Origin: an uncultured Clostridia bacterium
GTDB taxonomy: Bacteria > Bacillota > Clostridia > Lachnospirales > Lachnospiraceae
Length of the DNA: 64,000 bases
Assembly (NCBI GenBank): GCA_947174885.1
Contig: CAMWKO010000001.1
Coordinates: 124,001-188,000, forward strand
Reading direction: 5' to 3'
In this document: positions 50,919 to 60,172 of the stretch, piece after piece
Numbering within the stretch: position 1 is the first letter of the stretch
How the letters are laid out: the number at the start of each line of letters is the position of its first letter
Notes under the pieces: model-generated
The model's database searches: none
What the model saw: the letters and a program-made list of their open reading frames with translations, nothing else
What the model was told of the DNA's origin: nothing
Program-made: the position numbers and the translations under genes

Positions 50919-52463
50919 ATGGCAGAAAAATGTGTTAGCTGTGAAGCAAATAAGCAAGGAGTAACAATAACAAAGGAAACGATAGATGGTTTGATGGATA
51001 CGATACGAAACCTCTATATTTGCGACGATATTCCTTGGGTTATTGGATATTCTGGCGGTAAGGATAGTACAGCAACATTGCAACTGGTATGGTTGGCGTT
51101 ATCAGAATTACCAAAGGGAGAATTAAAAAAACAAGTACATATTATTAACACCGACACAATGGTGGAGTCACCAGTAATGTCTAAATGGGTTAAAACATCT
51201 CTTAAAACTATGGAAGATGCTGCGACAGAGCAGGGACTTCCATTTGTTACTCATATATTGACACCTGCAATGGATAACACATTTTGGGTTAATTTTATTG
51301 GAAGAGGATATCCGTTTCCTCGTAAGAAATTACGTTGGTGCACAGATCGACTCAAAATCCAACCAGTAAATACTTTTGTTAAAGAAAAGATTGCAGAACA
51401 TGGTGAAATAATTATGGTTATTGGCACTCGAAAGGCAGAGAGTGCTAGAAGAGCAAAAACAATGGCATATTATGAAAAGAAAAGAGTTAGAGAGTTACTT
51501 AGTCCTAATCAGGCTATGATAAATGAACTGGTATTTTCTCCATTAGAGGATTGGAATGACAATGATGTTTGGGTATTCTTAATGCAGTATAAAAATCCAT
51601 GGGGGTACTCAAATATGGATTTACTTACATTATATCGTGGTGCTACGGCAGATAATGAATGTCCTATGATGGTAGAAAAGGGGCTTCCGAGTTGCGGCAA
51701 GAGCAGGTTCGGATGCTGGGTTTGCACTATGGTTGAGAAAGACAAGTCGATGGAAGCAATGATTTCCAATGATGAGGAAAAGGCGTGGATGTCAGCATTA
51801 TTAGAGTTTAGAAATAGATTTGGTGATGAGGAACATGATAGAGAAAGAAGATCTTTTAGAAAGATGGCTGGATATTTGCAGGGTAGTTACAAACAGCTTC
51901 ATCATGGTCCATATAAAAAAGAAATTCGTGAAGAATGGTTAAAAGAATTATTAGAGATACAAAAGAATATAAATGAAAACGGTCCAAAGGAATTTCAAGA
52001 TTTAGAACTTATATCTATACCTGAATTACGTAATATTCGGCGTATTTGGGTATTAGAAAAGCATGAATTTGCAGATACATTGCCAGGCATCTATGAAGAG
52101 GTAATGGGTAGAGAATTCGAGGATCCTGAATGGATAGCGCCTGAAGCATTTAAGAGTGAAGAATGGGATATTTTAAAGGATGTTATAAATGAACTTTATC
52201 CAGACGAAGAGCTAGCTTTTGAAATGGCATATAGTTTGATAGATATTGAAAATCATTCTAACAGTTTAAATCAGAGAAAGGGTATTACTGATTCATTAGA
52301 ATCTTGTATTCAGAAAACATTTTACAAAAATGAAGAAGATGCAACAGAGTTTTACCTTAATCAAGTGACACGTAAAAAGGATCTTGGTGGAAAATATAAT
52401 GAAAAAGCTCTTGATAATTCGTATGATGAGCTATCAGATGAAGAAGAGATAGATGAGGACTGA
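50919..52463 (+). CDS. dndC: DNA sulfur modification protein DndC
   Basis: A PAPS-reductase-like ATP pyrophosphatase that activates the DNA backbone for sulfur insertion. The PP-loop is SGGKDST (residues 45-51). Further on, CTDRLKIQP and a cysteine set in GLPSCGKSRFGCWVCTMVEK are as expected for the [4Fe-4S] cluster of DndC. At 514 residues it is full length. AGGAGA precedes the ATG, 10 bases after dndB. Confidence 0.95.
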   Translation: MAEKCVSCEANKQGVTITKETIDGLMDTIRNLYICDDIPWVIGYSGGKDSTATLQLVWLALSELPKGELKKQVHIINTDTMVESPVMSKWVKTSLKTMEDAATEQGLPFVTHILTPAMDNTFWVNFIGRGYPFPRKKLRWCTDRLKIQPVNTFVKEKIAEHGEIIMVIGTRKAESARRAKTMAYYEKKRVRELLSPNQAMINELVFSPLEDWNDNDVWVFLMQYKNPWGYSNMDLLTLYRGATADNECPMMVEKGLPSCGKSRFGCWVCTMVEKDKSMEAMISNDEEKAWMSALLEFRNRFGDEEHDRERRSFRKMAGYLQGSYKQLHHGPYKKEIREEWLKELLEIQKNINENGPKEFQDLELISIPELRNIRRIWVLEKHEFADTLPGIYEEVMGREFEDPEWIAPEAFKSEEWDILKDVINELYPDEELAFEMAYSLIDIENHSNSLNQRKGITDSLESCIQKTFYKNEEDATEFYLNQVTRKKDLGGKYNEKALDNSYDELSDEEEIDED

Positions 52464-52466
52464 ACG

Positions 52467-54413
52467 ATGATAATTAAAAAATTGACTATGCATAATTTCG
52501 GTGTATATGCATCAACAAATATATTAGAATTTAAAGGAAAAAAGCCTGTAGTCCTCATAGGAGGAATGAATGGAAGAGGTAAAACAACTATATTAGAAGC
52601 TGTCTTGCTTAGTCTTTATGGCGGAAATTCTTTTGCTTACACTGAAAGTAAATATGCTACTTATGGACAGTATCTTAAGTCATATGTGAATAAGACAGAT
52701 GGAACACTAGAAACATATGTAGAAATAGAGTTTTCGATGGATGTAGCTAGGAATGAAACATATTGTGTAAGAAGAGAATGGAATTCAAAGGGATTGCGTG
52801 TAAACGAAAAAATATCAGTAAAGAAGAATGGGGAAGAAAATTCATTTTTAACAGATAACTGGTCTATGTTTGTAGAAAATATTTTGCCAAGCGCACTGTC
52901 AAGTTTCTTTTTCTTTGATGGAGAGAAAATAGCTGAGCTAGCTGTTGAAGAAACAAGCGAGCAAATGAAAGAATCTATTAAGGCTATGCTTGGAATTACT
53001 GTCTTGGATGTACTGCAGAGTGATATAGGAAAAATAATAAGCAAAATCAGTAGGGAGACAGTTGGAAACCAGGATTTACAAAAACTTGAAGATTTAAGAA
53101 CTGCAAAGGAAACTGCAGAGAAAAAACTAGAGCAGGCTGATAGTAAAATAGCTAATCTTCGGAAAGAATTGGAAAACCTTCAGTTTGAATTAGAACAATT
53201 AAATAATGACTATTCAGTTAAAGGTGGAGGTATACTTGAACATAAAAATCAGCTTATAAAACAGAGAAGTGAAAGTCTTGCAACTGTAACTAGTTGTCAG
53301 GAACAATTATTAGAGATGGTGGGAGGAGGACTACCTTTAGCACTTGTTGCAGATTTGTTAGTGGATATTGAAACTGAAGGAAAACTGGATCATGAGAGAA
53401 AAATAAATGCTATTGCTTTAGAAAAGATTAGAAAGGCATATACGTTATTTGAAAGTAAATCAACAGAGGTAAATGATTTTATAAATTACATTCAAGAAGA
53501 GATGTCTAGCACAGAACAGAAAGAAATCTATAATCTTTCTGATTTGAATTTACTTCAGGTTGGCTCTTTAAATTCTGCAGGAATAAGTATGGAGAAGGAA
53601 AAAGCTCAGAAACTAATTGCAAAGAGAAATCAGCAGCAGATGAAGATTGATGAAATAGACAATTCATTATCGGTTGAAATTGATGAACAATCACTTAAAA
53701 ATTTGTTTGAGCAGATACGAAGTAAAGAGAGAGTTATATTTGAAAAACAGGTTGAAATTGATGCAGAAATCAAGGAAAGATCAACGTTAAATGGGGCATT
53801 AATAGCGGCTGAATCTGAATTTGGAAAGTATGCGGAAAAAACGCTTGTTGCACTTGAGTCAGTTGATACTGATGAGAGAACAGTTAAATATGCTCATATG
53901 GCAATCGAAATTATAAAAATGTATAGAATACGTTTGCAGGAAAGAAAAACGGATATACTAGCTCAGACTATGACAGAATGTTACAAAAAGCTTTCAAATA
54001 AAAAGAACTTAGTAGATCATATAAATATGGATTCAGATACGTTAGATCTGCATTATATGAATAGTGAAGGAGAGGAAATTGCAAAGAAAAGGTTATCAGC
54101 AGGTGAAAAGCAGTTGATGGTTATTTCATTATTGTGGGCTCTTGCAATTTGTTCGAAAAAGAAACTACCTGTGATTATTGATACACCATTGTCCAGACTC
54201 GATTCATTACATAGACAGGCATTGGTTAAAAACTATTTTCCTAAAGCTAGCAATCAGACAATAATTCTTTCAACAGATTCAGAAATTGATGAAACTTATT
54301 ATGGTCTTATGAAGAAGAGTATAGGTAATGAATTCACCTTGAAATATAATGATAAAACAAAGAATACCACAATAAAAGTGGGATATTTTGATTGGAGAGG
54401 TATTGAAGAATGA
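52467..54413 (+). CDS. dndD: DNA sulfur modification protein DndD
   Basis: An SMC/Rad50-like ATPase of 648 residues thought to open or nick DNA for the sulfur transfer. Walker A is GGMNGRGKTT (about 32-41), followed by long coiled coils (about 200-260 and 370-440). The ABC signature is LSAGEKQLMV and Walker B PVIIDTPLSRLD. The start is 3 bases after dndC; the stop overlaps the dndE start in ATGA, so all four modification genes are translationally coupled. Confidence 0.94.
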   Translation: MIIKKLTMHNFGVYASTNILEFKGKKPVVLIGGMNGRGKTTILEAVLLSLYGGNSFAYTESKYATYGQYLKSYVNKTDGTLETYVEIEFSMDVARNETYCVRREWNSKGLRVNEKISVKKNGEENSFLTDNWSMFVENILPSALSSFFFFDGEKIAELAVEETSEQMKESIKAMLGITVLDVLQSDIGKIISKISRETVGNQDLQKLEDLRTAKETAEKKLEQADSKIANLRKELENLQFELEQLNNDYSVKGGGILEHKNQLIKQRSESLATVTSCQEQLLEMVGGGLPLALVADLLVDIETEGKLDHERKINAIALEKIRKAYTLFESKSTEVNDFINYIQEEMSSTEQKEIYNLSDLNLLQVGSLNSAGISMEKEKAQKLIAKRNQQQMKIDEIDNSLSVEIDEQSLKNLFEQIRSKERVIFEKQVEIDAEIKERSTLNGALIAAESEFGKYAEKTLVALESVDTDERTVKYAHMAIEIIKMYRIRLQERKTDILAQTMTECYKKLSNKKNLVDHINMDSDTLDLHYMNSEGEEIAKKRLSAGEKQLMVISLLWALAICSKKKLPVIIDTPLSRLDSLHRQALVKNYFPKASNQTIILSTDSEIDETYYGLMKKSIGNEFTLKYNDKTKNTTIKVGYFDWRGIEE

Positions 54414-54793
54414 TAGTAAAACAAATTAAATTATCAAACCTTTCAAAGGACCGTCTTAGCAGATTAAAAGGTAAAACAGGGATAAAAAATTGGAATGTAC
54501 TATGTAGATGGGCGTTATGCTATTCTTTATCAGAAAATACAATGCCTGCGGATCTTCCAATTGTAGCAGATAGTAATGTGGAAATGTCTTGGTTTACATT
54601 TGGTGGAGAGTATAGCGAGATATATGATGCTCTTATGATCGCCTGGTGTAAAAAAATGAATCTTTCAACAGATGAAGATACATTGGCAAAATATTTTAAA
54701 TTACATTTAGAAAGAGGAATAGCACATTTGTCTGGTACAAATTTTATAAAAAATCTTGATGATTTGGTTGGACTTGCGATTGGAGGAGAATGA
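54410..54793 (+). CDS. dndE: DNA sulfur modification protein DndE
   Basis: A 127-residue basic protein beginning MIVKQIKLSNLSKDRLSRLK and containing NWNVLCRWALCYSL, both usual for DndE. DndE binds DNA, with preference for nicked duplex, and is needed for modification. It overlaps dndD and dndA by 4 bases on each side (ATGA). Confidence 0.93.
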   Translation: MIVKQIKLSNLSKDRLSRLKGKTGIKNWNVLCRWALCYSLSENTMPADLPIVADSNVEMSWFTFGGEYSEIYDALMIAWCKKMNLSTDEDTLAKYFKLHLERGIAHLSGTNFIKNLDDLVGLAIGGE

Positions 54794-55944
54794 TGGGCAT
54801 TTACTTAGATTATAATGCATCAGCACCGATAGATGAGAGGGTGTTAGATGTAATGGTTAATGTATACAAAAATGTATATGGTAATTCCGACAGTAGAACT
54901 CACGATTATGGTGATGAAGCTAGAAAATTAGTAGAAAATGCCAGAGGACAGGTTGCAAGTCTTTTAGGTGTGAATAACAGTGAAGTTTTTTTTACAAGTG
55001 GCTCAACGGAAAGCAATAATTTAGCAATTCGAGGCTTGCTTGATTATGCAAACGAGACAGGAAAAAAACATATAATTACATCAACGATTGAACATAAGGC
55101 AGTATTAGAAACCGTTAAGAGTTTGGAAAAAGAAGGGTTTAAAGTAGACTTTGTGAATCCAGATGTTGATGGAAGAGTTGATGTTGAGAACATTTCTAAT
55201 CTTATTGAAGAAGATACACTTCTTGTGAGCTTAATGCATGCAAATAATGAGACGGGAATAATACAGCAAATAAAGGAATTGGGAGAAATGCTGTATGAGA
55301 AGGGAATTCTTTTTCATGTGGATGCAACCCAGTCTTGTGGGAAATTAGTTCCAGAACTAAGAGATGTTAAATATAATATGCTTTCACTTAGTGCACACAA
55401 GCTAAGTGGACCACAGGGAGTTGGAGCTTTAATACTAAGAAAAAAGAGATATAAGCTACCACCCGTTAAGGCTATTACATATGGAGGGCAACAAGAACAT
55501 GGTATTAGACCAGGGACTGTGCCTGTAGCGCTAGTAGCAGGTCTTGGTAAGGCTTGTGAATTAGCCGAGAAAGAGTACAAAGACAATATTCGGAAGTACC
55601 AAGAAAACAAGGAACTTGTTATTTCACTGATTGAACATTCTGGCTTGGATTATGATTTCAATGGAAAACAAGAATATTGTATGCCTAATACAATTAATGT
55701 GAGTTTTAAAGGAGTGCAGTCAGAAGCGTTAATGCTGTCATCAAAGCAGTATTGCGGAATTTCTAACGGATCAGCATGTACCTCTAATGATTATAGTCCA
55801 AGCTATGTGCTTACAGCGATGGGATTGGATGTAGATAGAATTTCATCAGCGGTAAGGATAAGCTGGGGAGCAAAGACTGATTCTGAGAAATTGAAGGAAA
55901 ATTTATCAAATCTTTTAGATATAGCTAAAGGATTTGCTTATTAG
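54790..55944 (+). CDS. dndA: cysteine desulfurase DndA
   Basis: A PLP enzyme that takes sulfur from cysteine and hands it to DndC. The PLP lysine is in SAHKLSGPQG (Lys about 204), the catalytic cysteine in SNGSACTS (about 330), and the PLP-contact His in HVDATQS is present. At 384 residues it is like IscS/NifS. Being last in dndBCDE-A and coupled by ATGA to dndE, it is a dedicated sulfur donor; many dnd operons instead use a housekeeping IscS. Confidence 0.92.
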   Translation: MMGIYLDYNASAPIDERVLDVMVNVYKNVYGNSDSRTHDYGDEARKLVENARGQVASLLGVNNSEVFFTSGSTESNNLAIRGLLDYANETGKKHIITSTIEHKAVLETVKSLEKEGFKVDFVNPDVDGRVDVENISNLIEEDTLLVSLMHANNETGIIQQIKELGEMLYEKGILFHVDATQSCGKLVPELRDVKYNMLSLSAHKLSGPQGVGALILRKKRYKLPPVKAITYGGQQEHGIRPGTVPVALVAGLGKACELAEKEYKDNIRKYQENKELVISLIEHSGLDYDFNGKQEYCMPNTINVSFKGVQSEALMLSSKQYCGISNGSACTSNDYSPSYVLTAMGLDVDRISSAVRISWGAKTDSEKLKENLSNLLDIAKGFAY

Positions 55945-55953
55945 GAGAAAAGT

Positions 55954-56967
55954 ATGGCTGGATGGGATTTAAAGAGTGGATCTATAACTGAATATAGCCT
56001 TAGTGAAGATCGTATTTGGTTATTATTTAACTTTGTGTTTTCTGATTCAAGTAGGAAGAGAAATACATATAAGTTTGGATTGATCAAATCTCTTTTAGAC
56101 AGTATCTTTAATGGGCAAAAAAATGAGCAGGGTGTTTATTTCTCATATGAGCAGTTATTTGCCAGATTTGCGGAAAACTACTGGAATTTGATAGTTAAGT
56201 ATGACCTTCGACAAATGAGAAGAGATGGGAAATCTGAGTTGTCTAAAGTAGAAATTATCTTGAAAACTGTCATTTCTAAGAACAAGACGCTGTCATTGCT
56301 TGGATTTGAAGCAATAGACGATGATACAAAAAAAGAAGTTATAAAAAATGTCACTGCAGAGTGCAGAAAGTGTGTTGTGGGGGCATTATATGATGACTTT
56401 AATGGGGCGATTTACGCATTTAATTTAAAAGAATCTGGTTTGATGCTCAATTACTGTATATATGATTTTATTCTTAAGTATAAGTCTGAGCTGGAAAAAC
56501 TCAATTATTATGCATGGGCTCGTTTCTTAGAGCAGGTAAATGATGACAATGCACTTGTTAGAGTCATTGATAAGCTTGAATTAGCAACTCCTAGAAGAGA
56601 AGATTTGTCTATATATAGAGAGATTCTTCGTCGGGAATTTGAGGAAGATACATGTTTTTACTGTGGTAAGAAGCTACATAATAAGATGCATGTGGATCAT
56701 TTTATTCCATGGTCTTTTGTGAAGGATGATAAAATTTGGAATTTTGTTCTTTCATGTCCAACTTGTAACGTAAAAAAGAATAATAGGGTGCCGGCAAGGG
56801 ATTATTTGTTGAAAATAGAAGATAGAAATAGAAAAATTCAGTTGATAGATAATATTGTTATTCATAAAGATTTTAAAAGTTACTCAGATGATTTGCTTCA
56901 GAGAATGTGGCAATATGCAAAGATGAGTGGTATTAAGGAATATAGTAAATGTAATGGAAATTTGTGA
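55954..56967 (+). CDS. HNH nuclease, ninth gene of the phosphorothioation operon
   Basis: A 337-residue protein. The C-terminal HNH (ββα-metal) domain has CFYC (Cys about 234 and 237), HVDHFIPWS (about 246-254, catalytic His and metal ligands) and CPTCN (about 268-272) with KKNNR after it. The first 215 residues are a helical domain I cannot assign, and I see no SRA-like or sulfur-binding-domain motif as in ScoMcrA. It starts 10 bases after dndA behind AGGAGA, so it is cotranscribed. It could be an accessory nuclease for restriction, a type IV-like enzyme aimed at modified DNA, or a passenger. Confidence 0.85.
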   Translation: MAGWDLKSGSITEYSLSEDRIWLLFNFVFSDSSRKRNTYKFGLIKSLLDSIFNGQKNEQGVYFSYEQLFARFAENYWNLIVKYDLRQMRRDGKSELSKVEIILKTVISKNKTLSLLGFEAIDDDTKKEVIKNVTAECRKCVVGALYDDFNGAIYAFNLKESGLMLNYCIYDFILKYKSELEKLNYYAWARFLEQVNDDNALVRVIDKLELATPRREDLSIYREILRREFEEDTCFYCGKKLHNKMHVDHFIPWSFVKDDKIWNFVLSCPTCNVKKNNRVPARDYLLKIEDRNRKIQLIDNIVIHKDFKSYSDDLLQRMWQYAKMSGIKEYSKCNGNL

Positions 56968-57060
56968 AACTTAAATTTATGATATAAGCACTACATATTA
57001 TAATATCTACTAATAACTCATAATATTTTGAATAAAAGAGGAAGAAATTTTTTTGTTAAA

Positions 57061-57557
57061 ATGTTTAATGATTATAGTTGTATTTATAAGGATGATATAA
57101 TTAGAACTTTACTTCATTATAATATGGGGATTGATGTTTTAATATCAATATTGGAAATAAAGAGTTAAGAGCAAAATCTATTATGGATTTTAGAAATGAT
57201 GATTGGGAAGGTAGATTAAGTATTAAAAATGATTATAGGATGATTATGAAAGAAAATATAATAGAAATGACTTCTGAGCAATTAGGTATTCTACAAGATA
57301 TTGTTGTAACAGATGAAAAAATAAATGAATTTATTAAAAGCGTTCATGCTTGTGTTTCGTATTTTTCAAAAAATCCATATTCGGACTATATTAAAAATAA
57401 GTTTATCAGTGATGCAACAAATGGAGAGCCGACTGGGGAAAATATTATTTTAGTATTTAATGCTGAAAAATTAAAAGAGGATATGTACATTGTAACCTCG
57501 AATAATGATAATAGACATTGCATTAACAATGAGAGAGATTTTTTACAATACTACTGA
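57061..57557 (+). pseudogene. unrecognised gene split by one frameshift
   Basis: A 35-codon frame from ATG 57061 (MFNDYSCIYKDDIIRTLLHY) ends at 57168. The next frame from about 57162 continues ELRAKSIMDFRNDDWEGRLS and runs to 57557. Adding one G near 57162 joins them into a protein of about 165 residues. The second part alone could start at ATG 57183 (124 residues). Acidic, soluble, no motif recognised. It follows the HNH gene by about 90 bases on the same strand. Confidence 0.5.
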
Positions 57558-57599
57558 GCAAACTTCAATTATCAAAAATGAAATGATAAAGATATGAGA

Positions 57600-57970
57600 T
57601 GTATTATTGTCAGAAAATGAATTTACAGATTGTGAAAAGATAGACTACCTACTTAGAAAAATTTATTATATAGGTGTGTGTTAAAAAAACTAATGGATTT
57701 AAAGTCTCAGAAAAAGAGGAAGAAGTTAGAGCTTTTATTAATTTGATTGATAATAGAACGGGAGAATATACCTCTTTATTGCCTAAAGAATATAAATCAT
57801 AAGATGCAAAATATAGATAAAGAAATATAAAATTCACAATAGAATATATTGAAGAAATTAGAATATATAGAAATGCTGATGTTACAGGTGAAAAGATAAA
57901 TAAAATCAATTGTTTAATAGGTAAATTTAGAGATAGCTATAATCATGAAATAGAATTATACATTGAATAA
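57600..57970 (+). pseudogene. decayed coding region, unrecognised
   Basis: Readable protein-like stretches such as ENEFTDCEKIDYLLRKIYYI, FKVSEKEEEVRAFINLID and RTGEYTSLLPKEYKS are broken by stops and frame changes, ending IELYIE at about 57970. It looks like one former gene of about 120 codons. No family recognised. Confidence 0.4.
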
Positions 57971-57983
57971 GATATGGAATGAG

Positions 57984-58014
57984 AAAAGCCGGATCCCACC
58001 GGAGCTGGCTTTCC
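57984..58014 (-). terminator. hairpin downstream of the decayed genes
   Basis: AAAGCC and GGCTTT flank a CCGG-rich loop with CCGG/CCGG pairing possible. On the minus strand it is followed by TTTTCTC. Weak call. Confidence 0.35.
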
Positions 58015-58131
58015 ACTACTTCCCATACCTGTTTGTACTAAGGAATCTATTATCATGTTACAGTTGATTGAAGTTGTATCCCTGTGAGCAGAGAATATCT
58101 CTTTTGAGACCGATAATATATACATCAGAAT

Positions 58132-59385
58132 TGTACTGGTCAAGCATTTTTGTAATGCTTTGTTCGATAAAAACCTATCTGTATCGTGCCTCCATTGGTG
58201 TTAAATAATTATTGTACGAATGAGGTAGAACATAGTTTTACCAATTGATGTATTTCATAGTAAGCTCATCCATAATTTCGACACTTGTAAATGAAGTTAC
58301 ATTATAAAAATTACTTTTAAAGTATTATAGAAACGCTCCATAGGAGCATTATGATAAGTGTAGTCGGATTTGCTCATACTTTGGGTTACATTATTATCTT
58401 TGCAAAAATTTACGAATTCTCAGAAAGTGTATTGCACACCTTGGTCACTGTGCAGAATAATTTCAGGATAATCTTCCTGTTCCAAAGCTTTCTTCAGTGT
58501 ATCTATGGCAAGCCGGGTATTAATGAAATCACCATTAACTTATGCAATTACTGCCCTGTCATACAAATCTATGATAGAACAGTTATATCTGAATTTACAA
58601 TTTGGCTGGCTCATATATGTAAAATCAGTACACAGTACCTTATTTATGCAGTTGACTATAAAATTATGGTTTAAGAGATTATCAAATATTTTATGTTTCT
58701 TACCAGCCTTGTAACCAGGCTTAGAATACATAATAATGGCACACAGGTTAAGTTCTTTATTCATGTACTTATGCATAGTAGTTTTGCTTATTTCAAAGCC
58801 ATAGCATTTAATAAAAATTCTCATTGATCTATAACCTATTACACGATTATTATTGTAATAAACATATTTGATATGTTCAAAAATATGTGTTAAACGCTTA
58901 TGATACCTGTACTTAGCTTCTTTCTTATAATTATAATAACAATTAGGACTTATGCCAAACTGGCGGCACAACCATCTTAAACCAAACAGATTTTTATAAT
59001 TGTCAATAAATCGGTATACCACTAACCGATTTCCTTCGCGAAGAATGCTACTGCTTTTTTTTAGGAATGCTATTTCTTTATCTTTCTCATTTAAAAGCTG
59101 GTTAAGCCTGCGGATTTCTTTGGCTTCATTATTTTCAGATGCAGAACTGGTGGTATATGGGTATTCTTCACTGTATTCTTTAGCCCATTGGCTAATGCTA
59201 CTTTTGGCAATGTCGTATGCTGCTACAATTTGTACTGTGGATTTATTGCCAGCCATATAGGCTCTTACAACTTCTTTCTTGAAGTCATCATTATAATGTA
59301 TTGACATTGTTATGTCCTCCTTATTTTGAATAATATAATACTATATTATTCGAACAAGGTGTTACAAATTTAGTATACCACTACA
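58132..59385 (-). mobile_element. IS3 family element, decayed
   Basis: About 1254 bp, the usual IS3 size. The outer end at 59371-59385 (read leftward) starts TGTAGTGGTATACTA; the other end at 58132 starts TGTACTGGTCAAGC, with ATTTGTAA / TTTTGTAA shared further in. The transposase is broken. It has landed in an IS1182 transposase gene whose first 37 codons remain on the right. Confidence 0.75.
58175..59307 (-). pseudogene. IS3 family transposase, fused frame with internal stops
   Basis: From ATG at 59307 an open frame of 255 codons covers the HTH (YNDDFKKEVVRAYMAGNKST), a leucine-zipper region and the first half of the integrase core (DFTYMSQPNCKFRYNCSIIDL). Stops then occur at about 58542, 58418 and beyond, but the core continues: LAIDTLKKALEQEDYPEIIL, HSDQGVQY, SKSDYTYHNAPMERFYNTLK, and finally PHSYNNYLTPMEARYR. 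OrfA and OrfB are in one frame rather than joined by frameshifting. Not functional. Confidence 0.82.
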
Positions 59386-59497
59386 ACCGCACAGAATCAT
59401 CTTCTGGAATGATTGTTTCAATATTTAACGGAAGTTTTAATTGATATCCGCTTTCGTTTTGTGTATAATCTCTTTGTAAACTAATAGGTAATCGCAT
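59386..59497 (-). pseudogene. N-terminal fragment of an IS1182 family transposase
   Basis: ATG at 59497 opens MRLPISLQRDYTQNESGYQL, then KLPLNIETIIPEDDSVRL, the conserved N-terminus of IS1182-type transposases. It is cut at the IS3 end. I did not find the rest of the gene on the far side of the IS3 copy, so it was lost. Confidence 0.7.
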
Positions 59498-59513
59498 ACT
59501 TATATTTTACACC

Positions 59514-59551
59514 AACTGCCGGATTCTTTTGAGGTCTGGCAGTTATTTTTT
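59514..59551 (+). terminator. hairpin with T-run
   Basis: AACTGCC and GGCAGTT are followed by ATTTTTT. It lies upstream of the IS1182 fragment and downstream of merR, and reads as a plus-strand terminator. Confidence 0.5.
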
Positions 59552-59611
59552 GAAAAAAATGAATTTGCCGTTTCACGAATTTTTATTCGTTAAAGCGACA
59601 GCCCCATGTTA

Positions 59612-60049
59612 TTATTTGTGTGCACTATCATATAATTTTTGAATTTCTGGCGGCAGCTTGTCAGGAAGCATAGCATTGATACCATCCTCATTGCCATCTG
59701 CCATTGCTTTTTCATAGTACCAACATTTAAATTTAAGCATATCAAGGGTCTTCTCGAGTGCCTTCATTTCTTCTTCAACAGCAGCTTTGCGAAGTTCAAA
59801 TAATTCTTTTCTCTTTTCATATGTTGAGCTGCCTGCCTTTACCCATTCAAAAAATTGCTTGATATCTTTGATTTCAAGTCCGGATTCTTTTAAACATTCG
59901 ATAACACGAAGTGCTTCCATTTCATCATCACTGAATTTTCTTATTCCGGACTCTCTTTCCAAATTTGGGAATAATCCCTCTTTGTCATAATATCTTAATG
60001 TTGAAATAGGCAGATTAAACATCTCGGATACTTGTCCTATTGTATACAT
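59612..60049 (-). CDS. MerR family transcriptional regulator
   Basis: A 145-residue regulator. The N-terminal winged HTH reads MYTIGQVSEMFNLPISTLRY, then YDKEGLFPNL, followed by a dimerising coiled coil (about residues 85-115). There is no Cys pair typical of metal sensors, so the signal is unknown; NmlR/AdhR-like members sense aldehydes or electrophiles. ATG at 60049 with GAGGAA just upstream is preferred to a longer frame start at 60373. It faces the hydrolase gene across a shared 120-base region with a MerR-type promoter. Confidence 0.9.
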   Translation of the reverse strand: MYTIGQVSEMFNLPISTLRYYDKEGLFPNLERESGIRKFSDDEMEALRVIECLKESGLEIKDIKQFFEWVKAGSSTYEKRKELFELRKAAVEEEMKALEKTLDMLKFKCWYYEKAMADGNEDGINAMLPDKLPPEIQKLYDSAHK

Positions 60050-60072
60050 AAAAATTCCTCCAAAAAAAACTA

Positions 60073-60103
60073 TTGACCTGAAGTTAGGTTTAGGTATTAG
60101 AAT
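60073..60103 (+). promoter_or_regulatory. MerR-type promoter/operator for the hydrolase operon
   Basis: TTGACC and TAGAAT are 19 bases apart, the stretched spacer that MerR activators correct. The spacer holds ACCTGAAGTTAGGTTTAGGT, with ACCT and AGGT at its ends as a partial dyad. Confidence 0.7.
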
Positions 60104-60172
60104 GTAATTATTATAGAGCATATTGCTTTTTTGTACAAGAATATATTTTATAAAAAATGGAGGTATTTCGAG

